A stretch of DNA of 64,000 nucleotides from positions 124,001 through 188,000 of the forward strand of contig CAUYUJ010022082.1 in assembly GCA_963575745.1 (NCBI GenBank), read 5' to 3'. Origin of the DNA: Prorocentrum cordatum. Taxonomy: Eukaryota > Sar > Dinophyceae > Prorocentrales > Prorocentraceae. Both the position numbers and the translations under genes were made by a program. Below are positions 25,178-33,857 of the stretch, piece after piece; within the stretch, counting starts at the first letter, position 1; every line of letters begins with the position of its first letter. The notes beneath the pieces are model-generated. The model ran no database searches, was not told the origin of the DNA, and was given only the letters and a program-made list of their open reading frames with translations.

Positions 25178-25751
25178 CTAGGACGCGCACTTATCAGCGC
25201 AACGCGGGGCCCCGCGAGGAAGAGCGGCCACGTCGCTAAATGTGGGTGCCCAGTGCGCGGCGAGGGCCTCGCGACGGGGCCGCCGTTTCAAAACCAGTTG
25301 CGCCGGCCAGACTTTTCCCCCTAGCTTAGGGTTTCCACGTCTGCGCTCGACGGGCAGCTGCGCGTTTTTGCCCGAGGGGCCTGGAACGCTGGGCGGGGGG
25401 CTGGGCACCCTCCACGGCGGCCTCGCGGGCCTTTCTTCGAGCTGCTGCTTCTTGCTTCTGAAGGCTGGTGTGCAGATCGTGGAACCTAGGGTCAGTGAAA
25501 GCGACGGTGTCTTAGACGACAGCCACGCACTTCCGGGCCCACTCATGCCGCGCCAGGATGCACCGAGCCAATCTGACGTCCTGTCGCCACGCGAGCCTAC
25601 GCATAGATCTCCACGGCGCAGCCCGGGACAAAATGCCAGTAGCAAAAGTTTGGAACGAGAGGTCGCGCACAGCAGCCGCAGCAGCACGTCGACGCCGAGC
25701 GGTCTGCTCGAGTAGGCGATGGGGGGCCCCGTTCCGGTCGATCAAGCCTCG

Positions 25752-26552
25752 TCAGCTTCTCACGCTCGACGATGAGCTTGGAGAAGAGGGGGCCATCGTT
25801 GACAGAGCGCGGGAGAGGACGGCGGCGAGAGTCTGGCTTTCATTCATCGTACTCATGGCGGACATGCGCGCGAGCACCCCAGACGGTGGTGACAGGGGAA
25901 TGGTCCGAGAGATGCGAGCGATAATTTCCCTCGTGCTCGCCGACTGTCGAGCAACTCGGAAACGTCTGGCAGATCGGCCAGCCGACCGAGCCAGTGAAGA
26001 CTCGATGCGTGACGCCGAACTCGCGCTCGCATGCCAATGGGTAGGGCGATCGCCGGCCAACTCTGTAAGCAGCCGCCATGTGCGCCTCCACGGCGCATCA
26101 CCCTGCCAGCAGGCCCGCGACGTCGACGAACGCCGCCCGCCCGGAGCACTGGGGCAAAACTGAAGCCGACGAACATCGCCCACCACAGGTAGATCCACGA
26201 CCCTCAGCAATGGACGATGTAGGCGAGGCCTCAAACGCTGTCGATCGCTCCCCAGTTTCGCCAGCAATCTTGAAATCACCGACGAGCATGACTGTGCTCG
26301 AGGATGGAGAGCGACGGGGCTCTGCTTCTGAGGCTTCATACGCAGATGGATGAACTTTATCATTTCGCCAGGGGTCTCATGATTGCGCGCGTGCCAATGA
26401 ATGGTGAAGTTGAGCTTGCCGCCGGCAACTCGGCAGTGGAGAACCCTACCAGGGACCGCGGCGTCATGCGCCACGTGCGCCCCAAAAACTGATGGCGCGA
26501 AGGCAAGGCCATCTCCCGACCGAACTTCGCCTTCAGCATATGGCGAAAACAA
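25752..26552 (-). pseudogene. LINE endonuclease-like segment (EEP family)
   Basis: The frame contains VPGRVLHCRVAGGKLNFTIHW followed by HARNHE. This fits a strand of an exonuclease-endonuclease-phosphatase fold, where the product of LINE ORF2 nicks target DNA. The rest of the domain is scattered in neighbouring frames (26533-27243 and after 26200), so catalytic residues cannot be checked. A linker segment at about 25178-25690 (EALAAHWAPTFSDVAALPRG) joins it to the RT. Confidence 0.5.
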
Positions 26553-26824
26553 GATATGTTTGATCTGATTGTGTTGAAGAGCTCAATCCACAGCCACGTG
26601 CACCGTGGGCTTCTTGGATAGCGGCACTGGCGTCAAGAGTCGCCAACCGCTTCAAGTGCGCTAGCCTGCGCGGCTGAGTCGCAGGGTGGAAGTGCAAAAG
26701 GGAGCTAGCATATCGCGCGACGTGCCTGACTTGAGCGAGACCGAAGAATGTGTGACCCAGACAACTGCGCCGCCCGCTTAGAGAAGACACGCTCCGCCAG
26801 TTTGACCAGAATAGACGTCGATAC

Positions 26825-28013
26825 TCAAATATATCCCAGCGCCGCCGCCTTCCACTCGACCGCGGGGATGGAGAGGGGGGCCGCGAGAACGCGGGCAAGC
26901 GGGCCCCAGCGTGGCAGCAACTGGCCGCCCCCCCGGTCGACGGAGACCCGCAGCTGCAACTCGCCCTCCAGTGCGCGCTGGGGTTTCTTGCAGGCAACCT
27001 CCTGCAAGATGACCTTGCGGCTCTTGTCCACGCCGACGCACAGGGGGACTTGCCTGCCGGCGGGGCTGGAAGCCGCGAGTTTCCGCCAATCAGCTGCGGG
27101 CTCGAGGCCAGCCCGGGCACGCTTGCGACTTTTTTTTTGAGACGGCCATGGGTCAAGCAAAAGCGACGGTGAAGATGTTGCCCGAGTTCCCCCCAATGAC
27201 AGCGCACTCGAAGTTCTCGGCGCACCCGACGTCCTGCAGCCAAGGGCCGAGCGATTCGAGCACGGCGGACCTGGCAGCGGGCTCGGGAGAGCGGGCAACA
27301 ATAATGGTACGATCAGGACCACGATCCCGATCAGCGCTGCGCACAGGCTCCGACTGCGGCCTCTGCTTCGCCAAATCCAGTCCTTGTTCCCGTTGCTGAA
27401 GACAGCGTTCCATCTTGGCGACCAGTCCTTCATTCGCCGACGTCCTATCTTCCATGCTGGCCATTCTGTGCTTGACCTCATCGATGTGTTCCAGAAGCTG
27501 CTGCTCCAACTTCGACAGCTGAGGGCCCGCGGCGTCTTTGAGCGCCAGTGGGAGACTGGACTTGAAAGACCCAGAAGCTGCAGCGGTGAACTCTTGGATG
27601 GCCGAACCTTCTATGGCATCGAAGTAACCCTGCATCCAAGGATCCGGGCAGGGCAGCGGTGGGGTCGCCATGCCTGCGATCGGAGTCTTCGGAACTGCGG
27701 ACATGTGGGGGGGGGGAGAACGTCGAAAAGAAGTCGCACCCACCGCGCCTAGACTGCCGTCCATCTCCACGGCAGCGGCCTCAACAATGAAAAGGTCCAG
27801 ACCAACCCACACCAGAACGACCGACACTGGCAGGACCTCCAGAGCCATGAGCGCCACTGGGAGCGCCTTGACCATGGCCAGAGGCATCACGCGATACATG
27901 ATGCTCACGAGCGCCATCTTTATCACAACGATCGCCACGTTAGCGCACTGAGCCAGGAGGGGCATGTGATGAATTGCGGGCCGACAGACGCGATCGAGAG
28001 TCGGATCTCTCAC
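26825..28013 (-). pseudogene. LINE ORF1-like segment with hydrophobic N-terminus
   Basis: The frame from 28013 begins with a long hydrophobic region of about 75 residues (segments such as VAIVVIKMALVSIMYRV and VLPVSVVLVWVGLDLFIV). A Pro-rich part, a coiled-coil-like part (QLSKLEQQLLEHIDEVKHRM) and a segment before an RRM-like fold follow. The coding then moves to the frame ending at 26825, with SPAGRQVPLCVGVDKSRK and a basic, Leu-rich stretch. Dinoflagellate LINE ORF1 proteins, as I remember them, share the later part. The membrane-like start is unusual. It may be part of the protein or an accident of an open frame. Confidence 0.5.
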
Positions 28014-28256
28014 GCTGCTGTTTTTGTTGTTTTCTCGTCCTTATGTTTCTTCTCCTTCTTTTGCTCCCGAGAGGTAGAGACATGATTCGGCCGATCGCCA
28101 CCGCTGGGTCCCATCGAACACGGCGGCTTTAGGGAAGCACTGCAAAGCGGCGTCGCGCGCTGGCGCGACGCTCCACGCCTGGAAAGGACCGGGCGGAGAG
28201 GTTGGAACTAGCCGCGGACTAGCGGCATCCACTTCGTTCCCAGGGGGAACATGCAT

Positions 28257-28277
28257 CTTGAGCCACAATAGTTACGG
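28257..28277 (-). other. spliced-leader relic at the 5' end of the LINE
   Basis: On the minus strand this 21-mer ends in GTGGCTCAAG and begins CCGTAACTATT. It matches the DinoSL at 18 of 21 positions. The LINE sequence begins downstream with an ATG three bases later. Upstream lies a CCTCC-rich triplet tract. A trans-spliced LINE transcript that was reverse-transcribed to its end would leave exactly this mark. Confidence 0.7.
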
Positions 28278-28945
28278 AGGGGGAGGAGGGGGAGGAGGAG
28301 GAGGAGGAGGAGGAGGAGGAGGAGGAGGAACGCCGGCACCGAGATGATGCGCTGGGGGGGCGCGGACACGACGCTGAGTGCGACGAGGCGCCGACGAGGA
28401 AAACACGTGGGAGGAGTGAGGAGAGGGCAGGGGTGGGTGAGGAAAATGGGAAGGAGGAGGGGGAATAAGGGCGAGCATGGACTACAAACGATAGGGGGTG
28501 AGCTGGAATGCGAATAAAGAGAGATCAGTAGGAGGGCGTGAAGATGGTGAGAGAAATACGGCATGCACAACTGCGGTAACATTCGCTGTCTGCACGCGTC
28601 TGTTTCCCAGCGTGGGCGACCCAAAAATTTCGATATTGCATTCGGTGTTGCAATCTGACCGTGGAGCAATGTATCCTACCGTGCCACTGGGCACGAATGG
28701 GGGGTGTCTTCAAGTTCTTTGCCCAATCCCCTGAGCCTTAGCCCTCGATCCTCAGGAGTCTGTAAAAGGCCTGGGCCCAAAACTCCGAAATTTCTGCTGG
28801 TTTCCTGCGTGCCGCTTGGGACCCGTCGCGGTTTCCTGCATGAGCTGTTCGGGCCAGCGCAGGCCCCGAGATGGGCCAAGAGGGCTCCAGGAGGCCCCTA
28901 AGACTGTCCAGGAGTGCCCCAAAACGTAAAACAATCGCTCGAAGA
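28278..28945. other. GGA triplet run and gene-free sequence
   Basis: About 28278-28330 is a GGA triplet run. The rest has no recognisable gene. A loosely repetitive G/C-rich stretch at 28770-28960 resembles the sequence around 61100-61650 in style. Confidence 0.5.
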
Positions 28946-28948
28946 CGC

Positions 28949-29958
28949 TCAAGATGGCCCGAAGAACCAGCTGTGGCTTTCGTAGCGGAGCACTGCCCAC
29001 ACCTTGACAAGGCGGTGCCACGCCACCCTGTGTAAGTACCGCGCGAGGTGCTCGCCCATGACCAGGCGGAGCCGCGATGCCCTCGTCGTCGGGCTTATGC
29101 CCGCTCCGAAGAGCACCCCCGCGTTCGCGAAGACCTGCTGGGCTTCGGGTCGAGCGGAAAGCGCGTCGTTCTGGCTTGCGCCTGCCACGCGCTCTGCCCA
29201 CACCATGGCGCGCAGGGCCTGGTTGGACACCGTCGGCCCGCACGGCTCGGCGACTCTGGCATACACGCACCCGATGAAGTGCACGACGTCAGGGGTCACG
29301 CGGCCCCGCGCAAGAGCCACGTGCGCGTTGCCTCCATGCCAGCACCTGCGACCTCACCGTGTTGATGTGCGTGCGGCCCGTGATGCCGTCCTTCGCCCGC
29401 TCCGGGTCCATGCAGGGCCGCGCTCCCAAGCGAAGGTGTTGCCATCTCTTCGAACAGCGTGGCCAGGCAAAACTTCCACCGAATCCCGGCACCTCCGAAC
29501 GAAGCGGGTCCCCACCATCGCACGGGCCCCCAGCGGCGGTGGGGCCCCCAACGGCGGCGGGGCCTCGGACGCACCTCGGCTGGCCGCCACCCTGAGGCAC
29601 GCCACAGCGTCCTCCAGCATGGCTCGTTCAGGTCAGTCATGGAACGCATCAGCCGCTTCTGCACTGCCTCCTCGGCCACTGCCTGGTCCACGCTGAGGCC
29701 CGCGGCCGCCGCGACCTGCACAAGCGTTCCCTCGAACTCGGCCTCGTCCGCCTGCAGCGCCAGGCGCGGGCCGAGGAGATCGCATTCGTGAAGCACTTTG
29801 CTGGCCCGCCGCCGCGCGGCATCGAGGGCATACGGCCCAAGGGCCAGCATCTGCGCCCAACCATTGTCCAAAATCGGCCGAGCAAGGGAACCAAAATGAC
29901 CACAGGCATCGGACAGAGTAGGATAATGCACATTCGTGTTGGCACACGGGGGCGACAA
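28949..29958 (-). pseudogene. mobile-element protein fragment, recombinase-element type (tentative)
   Basis: Two minus-strand frames look coding. The upstream one (29296-29958) contains LGPYALDAARRRASKVLHEC and LALQADEAEFEGTLVQVAA. The downstream one (28949-29320) contains VVHFIGCVYARVAEPCGPTV and HRLVKVWAVLRYE. From memory the second matches a segment found in large dinoflagellate element proteins that precedes a tyrosine-recombinase-like core (an RFDDHR-like motif, here RYESHS). The core itself is not present. Between them lies a G/C-rich in-frame insert (RRRWGPHRRWGPVRWWG). This is a fragment at best. Confidence 0.4.
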
Positions 29959-30062
29959 TGTTGACGATGCCGATGACGACGACTACGATTATCCCGCCGA
30001 TGATGATGATGATGCTGCTGATAATAATACGAATAATAACGATAATCAGTACAATAATAAGA

Positions 30063-30128
<66 letters not shown>

Positions 30129-30420
30129 GTGATGATGCTGATGATGACGATGCTGGTGCTGGTGATGCTGATGTTGATGATGCTAATGATGGCGGCGGTG
30201 GTCATGATGCTGGTGATGATGATGAAGACCATAATGACGATATTGGTACGACGGTGATGTTGACGACGACGGCGAGGAGGATGAGGAGGATGTTGATGAT
30301 GATGGCCACGACGACGGCCACGACGACGACGACGGCGAGGGCGATCACGACGACGATGATGATGGTGATGTTGATGATGACGCTGACGATGACGATGATG
30401 ATGACGATGATGGGCAGCTG
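29945..30420. repeat. (GAT/ATG) compound triplet microsatellite
   Basis: GAT, AAT, GAC and GCT triplets run for about 475 bp. All long frames here are repeat translations. Confidence 0.96.
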
Positions 30421-30776
30421 AAAGGGTACGTTGCACGGTAAAGTCGAAGCCGCGGACCCAACGAGCAAGCTGCCCAGCGGCCAGACCAGCAAGCTGCACC
30501 GCCCGCCCGCCCCGAGTGCGGTGATGACGACGACGACGACGACGACGACGACGATGGCGATGCGGATGATGTATACCTGAAACCAGCCTTTTCCCTGGCC
30601 CTGGTCGACGGCATGTGAAGGGCACGGGGGGTAGCTGCCGCGGGGGAGGGAGGCTAAACAGTTAAGGAGTCGAGCGCACCTGCGCGCTGCAGGCTACAAT
30701 CCCGAACAACGCGCAGGAGCCACTCTCACGGCTTGCACCCACGCGAGGCCTCGCGCGCGCGCCGCGCCAGGGGTCT
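30421..30776. other. GAC triplet run and Ran 3' flank
   Basis: About 30520-30558 is a GAC triplet run. The remainder is the sequence downstream of the Ran stop codon. No polyadenylation signal can be assigned. Confidence 0.5.
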
Positions 30777-31409
30777 TCAGAGGTCCTCGTCATCGTCTCC
30801 GATCGCGACGTTCTGGGCCTCCTGCAGCTCCTTCTCGTGCTGGGCGATGAGGGCAGTGTCGATCTGGATCTCTGGGGCCTTCGCGAACTGCCCCACGAAC
30901 TGCAAATTGCCCTGATTTGTGAGGCGGCGGGCAAGCCAGAGGAACGGCTTCTCGAAGTTGTAGTTGCTCCTGGCGCTCAGGTCGTAGTACTGCAGGTTCC
31001 TCTTGCGGTGGAACTGGATGTTTTTGGCCTTGACCTGGCGATCCTTCACGTCCACCTTGTTGCCCACTAGCACGATCGGGATGTTCTCGCAAACGCGGAC
31101 GATGTCGCGGTGCCAATTGGGGACATTCTTGTACGTGATCCGCGATGTGACGTCGAACATGATAATTGCGCACTGGCCCTGGATGTAGTAACCATCACGC
31201 AAGCCACCAAACTTCTCCTGCCCGGCCGTATCCCAGACGTTGAACTTCAAGGGCCCGCAATTTGTCGTGAAACCGAGCGGATGGACCTCGACACCCAAGG
31301 TCGGGATGTATTTCTTCTCGAACTCACCCGTCAGGTGGCGCTTCACCAGGGTGGTCTTGCCCACGCCCCCGTCGCCAACAAGCACGAGCTTGAACTCGGG
31401 GACTGCCAT
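30777..31409 (-). CDS. RAN: Ran GTPase, intronless
   Basis: A complete 210-residue Ran, the small GTPase that drives nuclear transport with importins and exportins and helps spindle and envelope assembly. The P-loop GDGGVGKT spans residues 12-19. Switch I Thr is T37, and DTAGQE spans residues 60-65 with the catalytic Gln at 64. NKVD is at 117-120 and SAR at 145-147. The C-terminus is the acidic DDDEDL expected of Ran, with no prenylation CaaX box. Length is typical. The single exon has no frame damage. Two spliced-leader-like relics lie just upstream, so the gene probably came from a reverse-transcribed mRNA. Because every G-motif is intact it is likely functional. The start is the only ATG that gives the standard N-terminus. 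Confidence 0.97.
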   Translation of the reverse strand: MAVPEFKLVLVGDGGVGKTTLVKRHLTGEFEKKYIPTLGVEVHPLGFTTNCGPLKFNVWDTAGQEKFGGLRDGYYIQGQCAIIMFDVTSRITYKNVPNWHRDIVRVCENIPIVLVGNKVDVKDRQVKAKNIQFHRKRNLQYYDLSARSNYNFEKPFLWLARRLTNQGNLQFVGQFAKAPEIQIDTALIAQHEKELQEAQNVAIGDDDEDL

Positions 31410-31441
31410 ATTGTGCCGGTTGACGCAATGTATGCCCTGCG

Positions 31442-31462
31442 GTCAAGCCAAACTGGGCGATG
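31442..31462 (-). other. possible second, more diverged spliced-leader relic upstream of Ran
   Basis: On the minus strand the core CCAGTTTGGCTT resembles CCATTTTGGCTC of the leader, with 12 of 21 positions matching overall. It lies between the stronger relic and the Ran start codon. Tandem relics would mean two rounds of retroposition. Taken alone this match is weak. Confidence 0.35.
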
Positions 31463-31471
31463 GGCCCTGCG

Positions 31472-31492
31472 CTTGAGCCCAAACGGCTGCAG
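31472..31492 (-). other. spliced-leader relic upstream of Ran
   Basis: The minus strand reads CTGCAGCCGTTTGGG then CTCAAG, matching the leader at 17 of 21 positions. It sits about 60 bp upstream of the start codon. The 15 bases TTTGGGCTCAAGCGC, which run past the leader end, are identical to those in the relic at 39961-39982. Confidence 0.7.
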
Positions 31493-31883
31493 ACGAATGG
31501 CACCTGAATTTGGTGCCACACAGGTACAGGGAAGCCGTACAGCCATCGTGCTACCATCAGGAACGCCGAAAAAGAAACGAAGGGGGCTCTCTGGCCTCAG
31601 CGAACCTCGGCCACGAATTGGCTCCCTGACCTCAGTCTACGGAACGGCCCGAGCATCAGAGCCCCTCCCGAGCCCAAGGCGGTCCTTATTTCAGAATCTT
31701 GGCTGTGGACCGAAGCAGTGCGGAGAGCGAAAAGACAGAACCTCTTGGCCGACAGACAGACGTACGGAAAGACAGCCACACGCCGAGGCAGACAGGCCGC
31801 AGGTCGTGGACCCGAAGCTGCGGATGAGGAAGGCGCAGATGAGCTTTCGTGGCGGCCACCTCTCGCCTCTAAGAGGCCAAACA

Positions 31884-32062
31884 GCATGAAGAAACGTAAG
31901 CTTTTGAAGGTCCGCGCGGTCTTCTGGGATCGGCGCTGGACCCCCTTCCCTGGCGCGCGGAGCGCGCCACATGCAGCGCTGGCGGCGCCGACAGGGAGTC
32001 CAGCACCGATCCGAGAAATCTGCGCGGAGCTCCAAGAGTGCATGCTGTGCAGACTGTTCCGT
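31884..32062. mobile_element. introner-like inverted-repeat element, copy 3
   Basis: The left arm (31906-31938) contains GAAGGTCCGCGCGGT, preceded by GAAACGTAAGC with a donor-like GTAAGC. The right arm (32000-32037) contains GATCCGAGAAATCTGCGCGG. Beyond it, the outer right arm read on the minus strand is CTGCACAGCATGCACTCTTG, matching CTGTACAGACATACACTCTC of the PurM intron element. The interior shares CCCCCTTCCCTGGCGCGC with copy 2. It lies between genes, so it is not acting as an intron here, unless an unseen transcript crosses it. Confidence 0.8.
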
Positions 32063-32204
32063 CGGACATGGGCGCAAGGCAACGAGACGACCGGCTCACC
32101 ACTGCCGGCTCGGCCTTGCATCGCGTTAGCAGCCTGACGTGCACGGCCTACGCCACCATGCTGCACAGCTCTGAGAGGCTCTGTTGATGCAGCTTTTTCG
32201 GAGT

Positions 32205-32278
32205 CGCCGCCAGGGGGTCCAGCGCCGATCCGAAAGTTCGCGCTGAGCTCCGAGAACTTACGTTTGTGCAGCTTCGGA
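32205..32278. mobile_element. introner-like element, partial copy 4 (one arm)
   Basis: Only one arm is present. Read on the minus strand it begins GAAGCTGCACAAACGTAAGT, followed by TCTCGGAGCTC. This matches the outer arm of the PurM intron element (GCTGCATAAACGTA) and includes a perfect-looking GTAAGT donor. It is followed by the GGATCGGCGCTGGACCC core shared with copy 3. The other arm is missing. Confidence 0.7.
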
Positions 32279-33214
32279 TGGACACCAAAGATCGCGCTCC
32301 GCTCCGACGGATTGGGCTATACTAGACTCCAACCAGGAAGATACCTCTCACGCGTGCGGCTCTTTTTTTCCCTCGATCCCCGCGGGCTCCGCGAAGTGCC
32401 GCCTCCCGGCGCTCCGCGGCAGAGCAATCCGCCGCCAGAGGCCAGCCATGGCACGCCGCCGCGCTCAACGGTGCGCCGCGGGCCCGCCTCACGTTGGGCG
32501 TTGCTCAATGGGTGGGCGATAACTTGGGGGGGGGGGGAAGAAAACGTGCACCTCTGGTGCCCCTTTTGGGCCCCCGGGGCCTCTTTAGGGCCCCTAAGGT
32601 GCACGAAAGGTGCATCTTCGTTCACCCCCCCATTCCCGAGCATGCTCGCATCGTGAACAAAGCACGACGGGCAATGTTTGGCTGTCTCGATCTCGCGGGG
32701 CCCTCGAGGGGCCCCGGGACCGGAAGACACGACCCGCGATGAAAAACCTGTCCGCCGAGAAGGGTCTGGACTTCCTGACTTCCTGGCCCCCGCATTGAAC
32801 ACATCAAGACGTCGCATGTGTGCGCTCCTTGCCCCCCCCCGTTGCGCAACGCCCGATCACGGGCGTGCGGGCCTCGGCAGGCCGACGGGCTCCGCCCAGC
32901 CGGCCGCCGAGTGCGCCGCGCTCCGCCCCGGCAGAGGCGCTGCGCCGCGGGGCACGCGCGGGCGAGGCGGGCGGGCGGCGGTGCCGGGCGCGCCGGCGCC
33001 GCCGTCGCGCCTCGTCGCCTGGAGCGCTGCGCCGCGGTGCGGTGCCCAAGAGGCGCCGCAGGGAGGTGGGAGGGGGGAGGGCGCTCAGAGGAGGGCCAGA
33101 GAAGACGAGGGTCGCCTCGGGGCCCGCCTCGGGGGCGCCCCTCGTCGCGCAGCGGCTGAGCGCAGCTCAGGAAGCTCGTGCGTTTGGCCCCCGGTACTGG
33201 GAGCGTCACCGAGC

Positions 33215-33390
33215 TTACTAAGTACTTAGCTTAGTTCTAATGTGGTTAGTATCCACATACGCCAGTTACGACATGAGGTTAGCGGCTGGAGGTTCTAAGG
33301 TGATTAAAATCACGATTGTAAGTAGGTTACGTAACTATGCTAAGCGGTTAGGTTGATTGTGCTAACTTGTTTTTTTGTTTAAGTTAGCTG
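33215..33390. repeat. left terminal region of the candidate transposon
   Basis: An AT-rich stretch rich in TTAG, GGTTA and GTAAGTAG motifs contrasts sharply with the GC-rich DNA outside. It holds the imperfect terminal inverted repeat (33215-33255) and the subterminal AAGTAGGTTA...GCTAACTTG pair (about 33320-33369). Confidence 0.6.
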
Positions 33391-33434
33391 CCGCAGACTT
33401 TCAATATCGTCGTATCGTTTTTGTAGTCGCAGCC

Positions 33435-33735
33435 GCGGGGCGGCGGCGGGGGCGAAAGCCCTGCGAAGGTCCCGAAGGGCTCTCAGGAGGTCCCAAACTG
33501 AGCGGGTCTGCTGAGAGGCGCAGCCTCGACGATATGGAAAAAGCAAGGCGGCGGGGGGGGGGCGAAAGCCCTACGAGGGTCCCGAGGAGCTCTCAGGAGG
33601 TCCCAAAGTGAGCGGGTCTGCGGGGAGGCGCAGCCTCGACGATATAGGAAAACGCAAAGCAACGGGGGGGGGGCGGAAGCCCTACGTGGGTCCCAAAGGG
33701 CTCTCAGAAGGTCCCAGAGCGAGTCCAGGGCCCCA
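33435..33735. repeat. ~115 bp tandem repeat inside the left end
   Basis: Nearly three copies are present, each with GCGAAAGCCCTRCGARGGTC, then a CTCTCAGGAGGTCCCAAA segment and GAGGCGCAGCCTCGACGATA. The last includes a GAGGCGCAGCCTC hairpin. G-runs separate the units. Confidence 0.85.
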
Positions 33736-33857
33736 CATGGCTCCCATGGGCCCCCCAGGAGGAGGAAGAGTCGGAGTAGGAAGGAGAGGGGGAGAGATAC
33801 AGAATGAGGACCTCCCAAACACCCAATCGATTGTACATCAACTGGTCCCACATGCAA

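Larger units (their letters stand above)
23058..28277 (-). mobile_element. decayed non-LTR retrotransposon (LINE) with spliced-leader relic at its 5' end
   Basis: Read on the minus strand from 28277 to about 23058, the order is: spliced-leader relic, ORF1-like segment, endonuclease-like segment, linker, reverse transcriptase and C-terminal segment. Coding continuity is kept only by changing frame repeatedly, so the copy is dead. The presence of the 5' leader relic suggests a nearly full-length insertion copied from a trans-spliced transcript. The 3' limit is uncertain. Confidence 0.75.
31500..33210. other. intergenic, with two introner-like copies
   Basis: No gene is seen between Ran and the left end of the 11.4 kb block. 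Apart from the introner-like copies, the sequence is GC-rich. Frames around 32680-33230 are Arg/Ala/Pro-rich on both strands and carry no motif. Confidence 0.5.
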
